In this document: positions 42,046 to 52,320 of the stretch, piece by piece
Layout of the letters: each line of letters begins with the position of its first letter
Position numbering within the stretch: position 1 is the stretch's first letter
Source of the DNA: Peptoniphilus equinus
GTDB taxonomy: Bacteria > Bacillota > Clostridia > Tissierellales > Peptoniphilaceae
Assembly: GCF_027921445.1 (NCBI RefSeq)
Contig: NZ_CP115667.1
Location: 620,001 to 684,000 of the forward strand
Direction of reading: 5' to 3'
Length of the DNA stretch: 64,000 nucleotides
Translations under genes and position numbers: made by a program
The notes under the pieces: generated by a model
The model's database searches: none
What the model was told of the DNA's origin: nothing
The model's input: only the letters and a program-made list of their open reading frames with translations

Positions 42046-42333
42046 GTGAGACAACATAGAAAGTCTGTCGGTATCACGTGGCACAACATGGGTTTTAGCC
42101 TTGGTGATCCGATTGTCACTTTAAATCTCTTCGCACCTCGCTTCGGTCTGACGGCGTTGGTCGCTTATGCACTCGGGCGAAGTGCAAAAGCGACTTAAAA
42201 CTCTAACTGATAACGGTGATAAGTGCCTTGGTTGTCATATTAGGGGAAGCGACATCTCAACCTTCTGGCATTGTATGCAGTAGGTACGGCTGCTTTGGGG
42301 TGCTGCATCCTTTATTATAATTACAGACGTTGA
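42046..42333 (+). pseudogene. Remnant of a membrane transporter gene with internal deletion (candidate)
   Basis: Two open fragments lie between arcC and ygfK. The first (42046-42198) encodes about 50 residues that read like a transporter N-terminus (MGFSLGDPIVTLNLF, then FGLTALVAYALG). The second, in another frame (42244-42333), encodes LLALYAVGTAALGCCILYY and ends with basic residues like a C-terminus. The middle of any such protein is missing. Neither fragment has a good ribosome binding site. I do not recognise the family; loss of a permease within the island is inference. Confidence 0.35.
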
Positions 42334-42416
42334 GTCAAGACGTGTTTGGAAGCTTTAGGGCGTACTTGGACGACAGGCATCGTGAGCGCGAGCTAACAAA
42401 GCTTATAGGGGGTAAT

Positions 42417-45400
42417 ATGAGCGAATTTATGCGATCCATTCCATTTGATAAACTGATTGAATGGTCACTGAATGAATATAAAAACGAAGGAAAAATTTTT
42501 GGCGTACGCAAAGAAAATTTCTACAAAAATAAGTCCGGTAAAATGTTGACGACTATTTTTGGCGACACCATTGCCTCTGCCGTGGGACCGGCAGCCGGAC
42601 CTCAATCACAACTTGCACAAAACTTAGTGGCATCGTATCTTGCGGGGGCACGGTTTATGGAAATAAAAACGGTGCAAGTTCTCGACGGGGAAGATATTCA
42701 AAAAGCTATTGCACGGCCGTGTATCGCTGCTGAAGATGAATGTTACAACTGTGAGTGGTCCACAGAACTTACGGTAGAACAAGCTTTTATTGAATACACT
42801 AAAGGTTTCTTTGCCATTCAGGTATTGGCGAAAGAACTTGGATTGGCCGACAAAAAAGACTTTGCCTATAATATGTCTGTCGGTTATGACCTGGAAGGTA
42901 TCCAATCCAAGAAAATTGATACTTACATTGAATCTCTCAGAAATGCGGAAAATACTGATATTTATAAGGAGTGCAAAGCTTACTTGCGCGATCATTTAGA
43001 TCAATTTGAGCACTTTACTCAAGCAGATCTGGATGCTATTCCGACAACCGTTTGCAACTCTATTACACTATCCACCCTTCACGGCTGTCCTGCAGCTGAA
43101 ATTGAATCCATAGCAACGTATCTCCTCGATGAAAAGAAAATCAGTACGTTCATCAAGTGCAACCCAACCATGCTGGGTTATGACTATGCGAGAAAGACTT
43201 TGGATTCCATGGGATTTGATTACATTTCTTTTACGGATCATCACTTCAACAACGATTTGCAATATGCCGACGCTGTCGTGATGATAGAGCGACTCTTAGC
43301 TCTGGCTAAGAAGAACGGTCTGGCTTTTGGCGTTAAACTCACCAATACGTTCCCGGTTGATGTCAAACGCAACGAATTGCCTTCAGAAGAAATGTATATG
43401 TCCGGACGCTCATTGCTGCCGCTGTCCCTTTCTATGGCAGCTATGCTGTCAGAAAAGTTTGAGGGCAAGTTGCCAATGTCATACTCCGGAGGCGCAGATG
43501 CCACTAACATTCGAGATATTTTTGAAGCTCTCGGACAACCAATCACTGTGGCAACTACCATTCTCAAACCGGGTGGATACGCTCGTTTCAATCAACTGGC
43601 AGAGCTTACTGAAGATCTTCTCGACAGGCCGTACCGTGGTGTGGATGTAGAAAAAATCCTCGCACTCCGCGATCGTGTCATTGGCGAGTGGAAAAACAAT
43701 AAGCTTTACAGAGAAAAGGTTGCTTCCCGTAAGACCGATTCAGCATTACCGCTTACCGATTGCTATAAAGCGCCATGTAAAGACGGCGGGTGTCCTATTG
43801 AACAGCAAATTCCAGAATACCTTAAACTGGTGAGCGAAGAACGCTATGATGAAGCGATGAAAGTCATCGGCAATGACAACACCGCGCCGACCATTCTCGG
43901 AATGATTTGCGCACACCATTGCCAAGAGCATTGTACTCGTGTGGATTATGAAAAGACGCTGCAAATTAGGGATATGAAGCTAGTTGCAGCAAAGCATGCT
44001 CAAGAAAAATTTGTCAGTGCCATCAAACCTTCAGATTTGGTTTCGGACAAAAAAGTGTTAGTCATCGGCGCAGGTCCCGGTGGGATTGCTGCAGCGTCCT
44101 ATTTGAGACGCAACGGGGTCGATGTCACCGTCTATGAAAAACTGGCTAAACCATATGGTATTGTGAGCCATATCATTCCAGAATTCAGAATCCCGGATGA
44201 GGATATTCAAAAAGACTATCTGATTGCCGTGAATCAAGGCGTCAAGTTTGTATTCAACCGGGAAGTCACAGAAAAGTATGACGATCTTAAGAAGGATTTC
44301 GATTATGTGATTGTGGCCACCGGTGCATGGGCACCTGGACTTTCTCCGGTTAAAGAGGGACAGGAGAAAATTGTTGACGCGTTAGATTTTCTGTGGCACA
44401 TTAGAATGGAAGACGGCTTAGATCTGGGAAAAACAGTCGCGGTCGTCGGTGCCGGTGATGTGGCAATGGACTGCACACGTCTTGCTGCACGACAACCGGG
44501 CGTAGAAAAAGTCACTTTGGTTTATCGTCGAACTGAAAGCTACATGCCGGCCACTCAAGAAGAAGTGAACGACGTCAAAGCGGAAGGCCATGAAATTCTT
44601 GAGTTAACGGCGCCGTATAAGTATGACGGCAAGATTTTAAGTTGTGAAAAAATGATGTTAAGCGATTTTGACGCATCCGGTCGCCGTTCTGTGAAGGGTA
44701 CCGGAGAGATGCTAGAGCTTGAGTTCGACACCGTCATTGGGGCGACCGGAGCTCGGGTGGATACGACAGCTTTTGCTGAGAACGGCGTGAATATGGACGA
44801 GCGTGGTCGATTGAAACTGCTTCCAACTATGGAATCTAATTTGGAAAATGTCTACTTCATCGGAGACTGCAAAGCCGGTCCGTCCACGATTGTTAAGGCT
44901 ATGGGTGATGCCAAAAGGGTGGCCTTAGATATTTTAGCCAAAGAAAACCTGGATAATGACTTTGAGCGTTTTACTTTCGAAGCCGATGTGGATGACATCT
45001 ACGCAAAACGTGGCATCATTGTAGAAAAGCTGGAAGGCCACAAAGAGGGATCACGGTGTTTAAAATGTGATCAGATCTGTGAGATTTGTACTGAAGTATG
45101 TCCAAATCGTGCTAACGTTGCCATTGCGGTTCAAGGTTATGACAACCTACACCAAATCATTCACATTGACGGTATGTGTAATGAGTGTGGTAACTGTGGC
45201 GTATTCTGTCCGCATGCCGGCGAGCCTTATAAAGATAAGCTCACCATATTCTGGACAGATGAAGACTTTGAAGACTCAACCAACGTCGGCTTTATCAAAA
45301 TTTCCGAGGATACTTACCGAGTGCGCATGGAAAACGGCAATGTCGTGGAAACCAAGCTGAATGAAGGTCGGTTGAGCGATAATCTTGTACGCTTTATTAC

Positions 45401-45455
45401 AGCCATTGAAGAAGATTATCCACATTATGTAAGTCCAACGTATAAGGTATTTTAA
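42417..45455 (+). CDS. ygfK: YgfK, selenium-associated Fe-S flavoprotein (putative selenate reductase subunit)
   Basis: 1012 residues from the ATG at 42417, chosen for TAGGGGGT at 7 nt; an open frame reaches up to a TTG at 42330. The N-terminal part resembles a dihydroorotate dehydrogenase-type barrel (SYSGGADATNIRDIFEALG). The middle is a glutamate synthase small-chain-like region with an Fe-S part (CKDGGCPIEQQIP, CAHHCQEHC), an FAD motif at VIGAGPGGIAAA (from about G551) and an NAD(P) motif VVGAGDVAMDC. The C-terminus has cysteine clusters CLKCDQICEICTEVC (from C881) and CNECGNCGVFC. It is probably an electron partner of the xanthine dehydrogenase encoded here; direct proof is lacking. Confidence 0.93.
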   Translation: MSEFMRSIPFDKLIEWSLNEYKNEGKIFGVRKENFYKNKSGKMLTTIFGDTIASAVGPAAGPQSQLAQNLVASYLAGARFMEIKTVQVLDGEDIQKAIARPCIAAEDECYNCEWSTELTVEQAFIEYTKGFFAIQVLAKELGLADKKDFAYNMSVGYDLEGIQSKKIDTYIESLRNAENTDIYKECKAYLRDHLDQFEHFTQADLDAIPTTVCNSITLSTLHGCPAAEIESIATYLLDEKKISTFIKCNPTMLGYDYARKTLDSMGFDYISFTDHHFNNDLQYADAVVMIERLLALAKKNGLAFGVKLTNTFPVDVKRNELPSEEMYMSGRSLLPLSLSMAAMLSEKFEGKLPMSYSGGADATNIRDIFEALGQPITVATTILKPGGYARFNQLAELTEDLLDRPYRGVDVEKILALRDRVIGEWKNNKLYREKVASRKTDSALPLTDCYKAPCKDGGCPIEQQIPEYLKLVSEERYDEAMKVIGNDNTAPTILGMICAHHCQEHCTRVDYEKTLQIRDMKLVAAKHAQEKFVSAIKPSDLVSDKKVLVIGAGPGGIAAASYLRRNGVDVTVYEKLAKPYGIVSHIIPEFRIPDEDIQKDYLIAVNQGVKFVFNREVTEKYDDLKKDFDYVIVATGAWAPGLSPVKEGQEKIVDALDFLWHIRMEDGLDLGKTVAVVGAGDVAMDCTRLAARQPGVEKVTLVYRRTESYMPATQEEVNDVKAEGHEILELTAPYKYDGKILSCEKMMLSDFDASGRRSVKGTGEMLELEFDTVIGATGARVDTTAFAENGVNMDERGRLKLLPTMESNLENVYFIGDCKAGPSTIVKAMGDAKRVALDILAKENLDNDFERFTFEADVDDIYAKRGIIVEKLEGHKEGSRCLKCDQICEICTEVCPNRANVAIAVQGYDNLHQIIHIDGMCNECGNCGVFCPHAGEPYKDKLTIFWTDEDFEDSTNVGFIKISEDTYRVRMENGNVVETKLNEGRLSDNLVRFITAIEEDYPHYVSPTYKVF

Positions 45456-45493
45456 TATGAGGGGCTATGTCCCCTCTCACAAAGGAGTGACCA

Positions 45494-46819
45494 ATGCTTA
45501 TAGTCAACGCACGACTTATTACTAACGATAAGGATAATACGCTTTACGATGATGGTGCTGTATATATCAAGGGCAATGTCATTGAAGAGGTAGGTACCAC
45601 CGCAGAGCTTAAGGCAAAGTATTCCGATGATGAGCTTTTTGATGCAAAAGGACGCGTCGTGATGCCGGGTATGATCTGTGCTCACTCTCACATCTATTCC
45701 ACCTATGCACGGGGAATGGGCGTATCTGAACCGACTGACAATTTTTACCATGTCCTTGAAAATCAATGGTGGCGCTTGGACCGACTACTCACTTTGGAGG
45801 ATGTAAAACTGAACGGTCTCACCACCTTTATGGAATCGATTCAACTGGGGGTCACGACACTCATTGATCACCATTCCGGTCCAAATTCTGTAGAAGGGTC
45901 TCTATTTGCCTTGGGTGATGCAGCGAAGGAAACAGGGATGCGAGCCTCATTGTGCTACGAAGTTTCCGACCGTGACGGCATGGACATCCGAGACAAGGAA
46001 ATCAAGGAGAATGTGGACTTTATAAAAGCGTGCCAAAAGGACGACCATGGCGATATGCTCAAAGGTCTCTTCGGTCTTCACGCGTCATTCACACTGTCTG
46101 ATGACACATTGAACAAATCTGCAGAAGCCATGGCGGGCGTCTACGACGGGTACCATGTGCATGTAGCGGAGGGTATTGAAGATGAATGGGATACCATCAA
46201 AACCCATGGTAAACGTGTGGTAGAACGCTTTGAAGATTTCGGCATGATTACCGAAAACACGTTGGCAGTACACGGCGTCCATGTCAATGAACGGGAAATG
46301 GACATCTTAAAACACCACAATACACCGGTCATTTTTAATCCGGAATCAAACATGAACAATGCTGTCGGTTGTCCGCCTATTTTAAGAATGCTTGAGAAGG
46401 GCATTACCGTTGGATTGGGTACCGATGCATATACCAACGATATGTTTGAGTCTATGAAAGTGGCCAATATCCTTTTGGCGCACAATGCGTGTGATCCGAC
46501 CAAAGGTTTTGGCGAGACGCTGCAACTGCAATTTAAGAACAATCCTAAGATTGTAAGCCGCTATTTCAATCGTCCTTTAGGTGTCATAGAAAAGGGCGCT
46601 TATGCTGACATTATCACTTTAGACTATAATCCGTTCACACCGGTTACAGCCAATAACTGGGGCGGACATAGTTTGTTTGGCTTCACCGGTCGACTGGTCA
46701 ATGATTCCATCATCAATGGCGACGTCGTTATGAAAGATAAAATTATAACGAAAGTCGATCAAGCCGAAGTTCACGCAAAGTCCTCTGAGCGTGTCAAAGC
46801 TATTTGGAAGTGTATGTAA
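45494..46819 (+). CDS. ssnA: SsnA, putative selenium-linked aminohydrolase
   Basis: 441 residues of the amidohydrolase superfamily. The HxH metal site is in CAHSHIYST (H64, H66), and later ligands are near HVHVAEG, VHGVHVNE and GLGTDAYTND. The fold is that of guanine deaminase and related ring deaminases, so a purine or related heterocycle is a likely substrate. The branch occurs with ygfK and Se-dependent hydroxylases. AAAGGAGTG precedes the ATG; ygfK ends 38 nt upstream. Confidence 0.93.
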   Translation: MLIVNARLITNDKDNTLYDDGAVYIKGNVIEEVGTTAELKAKYSDDELFDAKGRVVMPGMICAHSHIYSTYARGMGVSEPTDNFYHVLENQWWRLDRLLTLEDVKLNGLTTFMESIQLGVTTLIDHHSGPNSVEGSLFALGDAAKETGMRASLCYEVSDRDGMDIRDKEIKENVDFIKACQKDDHGDMLKGLFGLHASFTLSDDTLNKSAEAMAGVYDGYHVHVAEGIEDEWDTIKTHGKRVVERFEDFGMITENTLAVHGVHVNEREMDILKHHNTPVIFNPESNMNNAVGCPPILRMLEKGITVGLGTDAYTNDMFESMKVANILLAHNACDPTKGFGETLQLQFKNNPKIVSRYFNRPLGVIEKGAYADIITLDYNPFTPVTANNWGGHSLFGFTGRLVNDSIINGDVVMKDKIITKVDQAEVHAKSSERVKAIWKCM

Positions 46820-46879
46820 GGTTTTAAAACCTTGTCTCAATGTGTATGGAGACGAAATAAAATTTAAGGAGAAAAGTTT

Positions 46880-48253
46880 ATGGATTTAAATAAGAATAAA
46901 ATCCAAAGTCGTTCACTATTTGACTTGGACGGCAAGCCGGAACTTGGCAAAGCATTACCAATTGCATTTCAACATTTACTCGCGATGATTGTCGGTAACA
47001 CATTACCTGCTATCGTATTGACAGGACAACTTGCCAATACACCGTATGCACTGGCACCGGATGAAGCGGTTTATCTCATTCAAGCCGGTATGTTCATTGC
47101 AGCTATTGCAACATTCTTGCAATTATATCCTGTGTTAAAAGTCGGTGCGAAACTCCCTGTCATCATGGGTGTATCTTTCGCATATATTCCGGTACTTACC
47201 AGCATTGGTGTTAAGTATGGCCTGGGAGCTGTATTTGGTGCTGAGCTTGTCGGCGGTATTGTGGCGTTCTTAGTAGGGATGAACATCAAACGGCTCTATA
47301 AATATTTCCCACCAATCGTCAGCGGTACTGTAGTACTTACCATCGGGTTATCCCTCTATTCTGTAGCATTAAATTACATGGCAGGTGGTAACGGCAACCC
47401 GAAACAAGGCGATATGGTTTATTGGATTGTAGCCTTTTTAACCTTGGCCGTAGTACTTATCTGTAATATGTATTTCAAAGGCATTATTAAATTAGCAGCC
47501 ATCTTGGTAGGGATTGTGGCAGGTTATATTGCATCTGTCGCTTTTGGGATCGTTGATTTTTCAGGAATCAGTGAAGCTGCCATGTTTACCATTCCAAAAA
47601 TCATGCCTTGGAAGTTGGAATTCCCAATCGATGCTGTCATCACCATGTCCGTTATGTTTGTAGTTAACTCTATTCAAGCGGTAGGTGACCTTTCTTCCAC
47701 CACTGCCGGCGGATTGAAACGGACTCCAACCGGTGACGAACTTGAAGGCGGTATTAAAGCTAACGGTATTTCTTCCATCATTGGTTCTGTTATCGGGGGT
47801 CTTCCAACAGCAACTTACAGCCAAAATGTTGGGATTGTCAGTCTGACAAAAGTCGTCTCTCGTTACACATTAGGGATCACTGCAGGCCTGATCTTAATCG
47901 CAGCTTTTATTCCTAAGTTTGGTGCGTTAATGCTTTCAGTACCGCAAGCTGTTATCGGCGGCGCAACGGTTACTGTGTTTGCACAGATCACCATGAGCGG
48001 CATGCAACTTATTACTTCTGATGAAATGAGCAGTCGTAATGTTACGATCACAGGTCTTGGTATCGCACTTGGTATGGGTATCGTACAGCTTAAACCGGAA
48101 GCACTTGCACAGTTCCCGGAATGGTTCAGAATGGTATTCACATCATCTCCGGTTGTCCTGGCAACCTTGGTTGTGTTCGTGCTTAACTTGATCCTTCCAA
48201 AGAAAACTATCGCAGAGGAAGAAGCTGAACGACGCGCAATGGACAATAAATAA
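46880..48253 (+). CDS. Nucleobase:cation symporter-2 family xanthine/uracil permease
   Basis: 457 residues, about 12-14 membrane segments. NCS2 features are seen: AFQHLLAMIVGNTLPAIV with the N-terminal QH motif, the NAVGD-like NSIQAVGDLSSTTAGG, and TYSQNVGIVSLTKV. It imports a purine base (xanthine, urate or related) with H+ or Na+. In this island it feeds the xanthine dehydrogenase. AAGGAG precedes the ATG. A terminator follows. Confidence 0.93.
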   Translation: MDLNKNKIQSRSLFDLDGKPELGKALPIAFQHLLAMIVGNTLPAIVLTGQLANTPYALAPDEAVYLIQAGMFIAAIATFLQLYPVLKVGAKLPVIMGVSFAYIPVLTSIGVKYGLGAVFGAELVGGIVAFLVGMNIKRLYKYFPPIVSGTVVLTIGLSLYSVALNYMAGGNGNPKQGDMVYWIVAFLTLAVVLICNMYFKGIIKLAAILVGIVAGYIASVAFGIVDFSGISEAAMFTIPKIMPWKLEFPIDAVITMSVMFVVNSIQAVGDLSSTTAGGLKRTPTGDELEGGIKANGISSIIGSVIGGLPTATYSQNVGIVSLTKVVSRYTLGITAGLILIAAFIPKFGALMLSVPQAVIGGATVTVFAQITMSGMQLITSDEMSSRNVTITGLGIALGMGIVQLKPEALAQFPEWFRMVFTSSPVVLATLVVFVLNLILPKKTIAEEEAERRAMDNK

Positions 48254-48262
48254 TTTGAAATT

Positions 48263-48288
48263 AAAGGCAGGCCGTTAGCCTGCCTTTT
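48263..48288 (+). terminator. Terminator-like hairpin behind the permease
   Basis: Stem AAAGGCAGGC/GCCTGCCTTT with a CGTTA loop; short T-run. Partial read-through into hydA is possible because no clear promoter precedes that gene. Confidence 0.75.
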
Positions 48289-48319
48289 ACATAATCAAGA
48301 TATTAAATGGTGAAACACT

Positions 48320-49687
48320 ATGGCACTACTGATAAAAAACGGCAAGGTGTTGGTCAATTCAGAGCTTTGCCCTAAAGATCTTCTCATTGAAGACGGAAAA
48401 ATTACACATATAGCTGATGTGATACCACAAGGTAACGCTCAGGTTTTGGATGCCAAAGGCCAGATGATTTTGCCGGGCGGAGTGGATGTTCACACGCATA
48501 TGTCCCTAGACTTAGGTGCGTATGTGGCAGTTGATGATTTCTATACCGGGACTGTGGCGGCGGCCAACGGCGGTACTACGACGATTGTAGACCACATTGG
48601 ATTTTTAGAACGCGGCAGCAGTTTGCAGGAGATGATTGACCACTATCATGATCTTGCTCATGACAAAGCGGTCATCGATTATTCGTTTCACGGCGCTATG
48701 CAGGAAGCAAGTCCCTCCCATTTGGTGGAGTTGGACACTCTGTTTGAAAGTGGGATTGTGTCGATAAAACTTTACACCACCTATGGTGGCATGCTTGAAG
48801 ATGATGCGATACTTCGAGTGTTGAAAAAGGCGAAGGAAACCGGCACAGTGGTTTGTGTTCACTGCGAAAATGACGGTGCTATCCGAGCGCTGCGTGCCGA
48901 AGCTGAAACGGCGGGTCATTTGGATCCTATTTATCATGCGAAGACCAGACCTAACGTCACCGAAGCGGAGGCTATCAATCGACTCATTTATCTCAGTGAC
49001 ATCGCAGGCTTTCCGAAGCTCTATATTGTTCACACCTCGACCAAAGAAGGTTTAGAGGAGATCAAAGCCGCCCGTCGCAGAGGCGTTAAAAATCTCTATT
49101 GCGAGACGTGTACACAGTACTTGCTTCTGGATGAATCGAAGTACACAAGCGGCGGCAATGAAGAAGGTGTCAAGTATATTATGGCACCGCCCCTTCGCAC
49201 AATTACTGATCAAGGGGCCTTATGGGACGGCGTTCGAAATGGCGATGTGGATGTCATTGCCACGGATCATTGTCCATTCTTTTATGAACGAGATAAACTG
49301 CCACACAAAGATAACTTTCTTACGTGTCCGGGTGGGGCGCCCGGTGTGGAGGAGCGCATAGAGCTCATCTTAACTGAGGGACTAAAACGCGGCATCGCAC
49401 TGGAGCGGCTTGTCGATGTGCTTGCTACCAATCCGAGTGATATTTTTGGCATGTCACAGAAAGGACGCTTAGAAGAGGGTGCAGATGGAGATGTGATTTT
49501 GGTGGATGTATCACCTTACACGATTGCCCGGGATAACCGTCATTCTCGAGTGGATTATACCTGCTATGAAGGATTTACGACCCAGTATCGTGTTACCACT
49601 GTTGTGTCGCACGGTGTTATTGTTAAAGACGGCCACGACTTCTACGGCAAGGCCGGTATGGGACAATTTATAAAGAGGAGATTTTGA
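48320..49687 (+). CDS. hydA: D-hydantoinase/dihydropyrimidinase family hydrolase
   Basis: 455 residues, cyclic amidohydrolase. The first metal site VDVHTHM (H58, H60), the carbamylated-lysine position SIKLYTT (K150), further histidines in CVHCEND and YIVHTST, and the catalytic aspartate in IATDHCPF are present. It opens cyclic amides such as dihydropyrimidines or hydantoins, and here possibly a ring product of purine breakdown. In E. coli the matching gene is ygeZ/hyuA in the same type of cluster. The stop overlaps the xanthine dehydrogenase start. Confidence 0.93.
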   Translation: MALLIKNGKVLVNSELCPKDLLIEDGKITHIADVIPQGNAQVLDAKGQMILPGGVDVHTHMSLDLGAYVAVDDFYTGTVAAANGGTTTIVDHIGFLERGSSLQEMIDHYHDLAHDKAVIDYSFHGAMQEASPSHLVELDTLFESGIVSIKLYTTYGGMLEDDAILRVLKKAKETGTVVCVHCENDGAIRALRAEAETAGHLDPIYHAKTRPNVTEAEAINRLIYLSDIAGFPKLYIVHTSTKEGLEEIKAARRRGVKNLYCETCTQYLLLDESKYTSGGNEEGVKYIMAPPLRTITDQGALWDGVRNGDVDVIATDHCPFFYERDKLPHKDNFLTCPGGAPGVEERIELILTEGLKRGIALERLVDVLATNPSDIFGMSQKGRLEEGADGDVILVDVSPYTIARDNRHSRVDYTCYEGFTTQYRVTTVVSHGVIVKDGHDFYGKAGMGQFIKRRF

Positions 49688-52320
49688 AGCTTATGGATAG
49701 AATGTTAATTGGGCCAAAACGAGAGGGCGTCGAGCCTATTGAACTGCGTGTTAACGGCAAAGACTATGTTACCTACACGGATAAGACCTTACTCCGATTT
49801 TTAAGAGACGATTTAAAAATCACCTCAGTCAAAGACGGTTGCAGTCAGGGTGCTTGTGGAACGTGTACTGTCCTTGTGGGGGACCAACGCAAAGCTTCCT
49901 GTACCGTGAAGCTGTCTAAAGTTGCAAGTGAAGTCTTAACCGTGGACGGCTTGTCTCAAAGAGAAAAAGATGCTTTTGTTTATGCCTTCGGAGAAGCCGG
50001 GGCCGTACAATGCGGGTTCTGTACGCCGGGGATGGTGATGTCAGGTGCAGCTGTTTTACGCGCCAATCCCGATCCAAGCGAAGAGGAAATTAAAGAAGGC
50101 ATTAAGAGCAATATTTGCCGTTGTACCGGCTATGTGAAGATTATAAAAGGTATTAAAATGGCTGCGGACATTTTGAATGGGAAATGTCAGTTGGAGAACA
50201 CTGATGATAACAATCGTGTCGGTTCAAGATTGTTGCGTCTGGATTCTGATGACAAAGTTCTGGGGCAAGGGGAGTTCTGTGATGATATGGACATGGAAGG
50301 CTTGACCTATGGCTCGGCCATTCGCTCGAAGTATCCGCGGGCACGTATTCTTTCCCTGGATATATCCAAAGCGGCAGCGCTGGACGGTGTCGTGGGTGTA
50401 TTGACGGCGAAGGATGTACCGAACAATAAGGTAGGACACATTCAACAGGATTGGGACGTGTTTATTGAAGAGGGACAAATAACTCGCTCCGAAGGGGATG
50501 CCATCTGTCTTGTCGTCGCCAAGACACCTGAGATTCTCGAAGCGGCAAAGAAACTGGTCGAGATTGACTATGAAGAGTTGGAGACGGTTTCTTCAATTGA
50601 AGAGGCACGCCAACCTGATGCGCCGAAAGTTCATCCGAACGGTAATTTATGTCAACAGCGTCATGTCAGTCGGGGCAATGCAGAGGAAGCCTTTAAGAAG
50701 TGTAAATATGTGGTGGAGAATCACTACAAGACCCCATTTACCGAACACGCCTTTTTGGAACCGGAGTGCGCACTCGCCCATCCGTACAAAGAGGGCGTAA
50801 AAATCTACACCTCGGATCAGAGTGTGTATGATACACAGAAAGAAACGCTGATCATGTTCGGATGGCAAGAGCATCCTGAACGCGTCGTGGTGGAAAATAA
50901 ATTAGTCGGCGGCGGCTTTGGCGGCAAAGAGGACGTATCCGTACAGCATTTAGCTGCATTGGCCGCCTATAAGTTCCAAGTGCCTGTCAAGATCAAACTC
51001 ACCAGAGATGAATCGTTGAAATTCCATCCGAAGCGCCATGCTATGGAAGGCAGATTCAAGCTGGGCTGTGATGAAGAAGGCAACTTTCTTGCTATGGAAT
51101 GTGAAATCAATTTTGATACCGGTGCCTATGCATCCCTTTGCGGACCGGTTTTGGAACGTGCATGTACACACTCTGTGGGACCATACCACTATGAAAACAC
51201 TGACATACGTGGTTTTGGTTATTACACCAACAATCCGCCTGCAGGGGCATTTCGTGGATTTGGGGTGTGTCAATCCAACTTCGCCATAGAGTCTAACATC
51301 AATCTCTTGGCTGAAAAAGTGGGGATTTCACCTTGGGAAATTCGCTATAAGAATGCCATTCGTCCAGGCGAAGTCTTGCCTAACGGACAAATTGCGGACA
51401 GTTCCACCGCACTCATCGAAACACTTGATGCGATCAAAGATGTCTACGAACAAAACAAGGGACATGTAGGGATTGCCTGTGCGATGAAAAATGTCGGTGT
51501 CGGGGTTGGACTTCCGGATAAAGGTCGTGCACGTGTGGTTGTCGATGGAGACAGCATTCACATTTTCTGTGCCGCATCGGGCATGGGACAAGGTGTGCGC
51601 ACTGTCCTGTCTCAAATTGCCGGCGAAACGTTGGGACTCGATCAACACCATGTCATTGTGGAGATGCCGAATACGGAAACATCGCCGGACTCCGGGACGT
51701 CTTCCGGATCACGTCAAACACTTATCAGCGGCGAAGCCGTACGCAAGGCGTGTGAACTGTTAAAAGATGCGTTGCAAGACCAGACTATGGAAGCACTGGA
51801 CGGTCAGGAATTTTTCTATGAATACTTTGATCCGACAGATCCTCTGACATCCACCAAACCGAATCCGGTATCTCACATCACCTATGGTTTTGCCACCCAT
51901 GTGGTTGTCTTGGATGATGACGGTTTGATTACTGATGTCTATGCGGCTCATGACTCCGGTCAAATTGTCAACCCGACCATGATTGAAGGACAGGTTGAAG
52001 GCGGCGTGGTGATGGGCCTTGGCTATGCGCTCACCGAAGACTTTAAGCTTGATCGCTCCAAGGTGAAGGCAAAGTTTGCAAATTTAGGTCTCTTTAAAGC
52101 AAATCAAGTGCCTTGCATTCACTCCATCTTTGTAAAGCGTAATGAGCTTTTGGATCTGGCATATGGCGCAAAAGGTATTGGAGAAATTTCTACCATTCCA
52201 ATCGCCGCCGCAGTTCAAGGGGCGTATTACGCACTGGACGGTGTGCTGCGCACCGAGTTCCCGATGAAGGATACAGCTTACAGCAAACCGAAGAAAGTTT
52301 TTAACCATGAAGTCAAATAG
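49684..52320 (+). CDS. Selenium-dependent xanthine dehydrogenase (fused Fe-S and molybdenum domains)
   Basis: 878 residues if the TTG at 49684 is used (TTGA overlap with hydA); the ATG at 49693 is an alternative. The 2Fe-2S ligands are C53/C58/C61/C73 and C110/C113/C145/C147. From about residue 190 the molybdopterin-binding part follows, with GGGFGGKED, PPAGAFRGFG, ASGMGQG and a catalytic glutamate in KGIGEIST (E834). No FAD domain is present, and no separate FAD subunit gene lies in the window. The family is linked to a labile selenium ligand on molybdenum made with YqeB/YqeC. It oxidises purines such as xanthine or hypoxanthine; the electron acceptor is not NAD through its own flavin. Confidence 0.94.
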   Translation: MKLMDRMLIGPKREGVEPIELRVNGKDYVTYTDKTLLRFLRDDLKITSVKDGCSQGACGTCTVLVGDQRKASCTVKLSKVASEVLTVDGLSQREKDAFVYAFGEAGAVQCGFCTPGMVMSGAAVLRANPDPSEEEIKEGIKSNICRCTGYVKIIKGIKMAADILNGKCQLENTDDNNRVGSRLLRLDSDDKVLGQGEFCDDMDMEGLTYGSAIRSKYPRARILSLDISKAAALDGVVGVLTAKDVPNNKVGHIQQDWDVFIEEGQITRSEGDAICLVVAKTPEILEAAKKLVEIDYEELETVSSIEEARQPDAPKVHPNGNLCQQRHVSRGNAEEAFKKCKYVVENHYKTPFTEHAFLEPECALAHPYKEGVKIYTSDQSVYDTQKETLIMFGWQEHPERVVVENKLVGGGFGGKEDVSVQHLAALAAYKFQVPVKIKLTRDESLKFHPKRHAMEGRFKLGCDEEGNFLAMECEINFDTGAYASLCGPVLERACTHSVGPYHYENTDIRGFGYYTNNPPAGAFRGFGVCQSNFAIESNINLLAEKVGISPWEIRYKNAIRPGEVLPNGQIADSSTALIETLDAIKDVYEQNKGHVGIACAMKNVGVGVGLPDKGRARVVVDGDSIHIFCAASGMGQGVRTVLSQIAGETLGLDQHHVIVEMPNTETSPDSGTSSGSRQTLISGEAVRKACELLKDALQDQTMEALDGQEFFYEYFDPTDPLTSTKPNPVSHITYGFATHVVVLDDDGLITDVYAAHDSGQIVNPTMIEGQVEGGVVMGLGYALTEDFKLDRSKVKAKFANLGLFKANQVPCIHSIFVKRNELLDLAYGAKGIGEISTIPIAAAVQGAYYALDGVLRTEFPMKDTAYSKPKKVFNHEVK

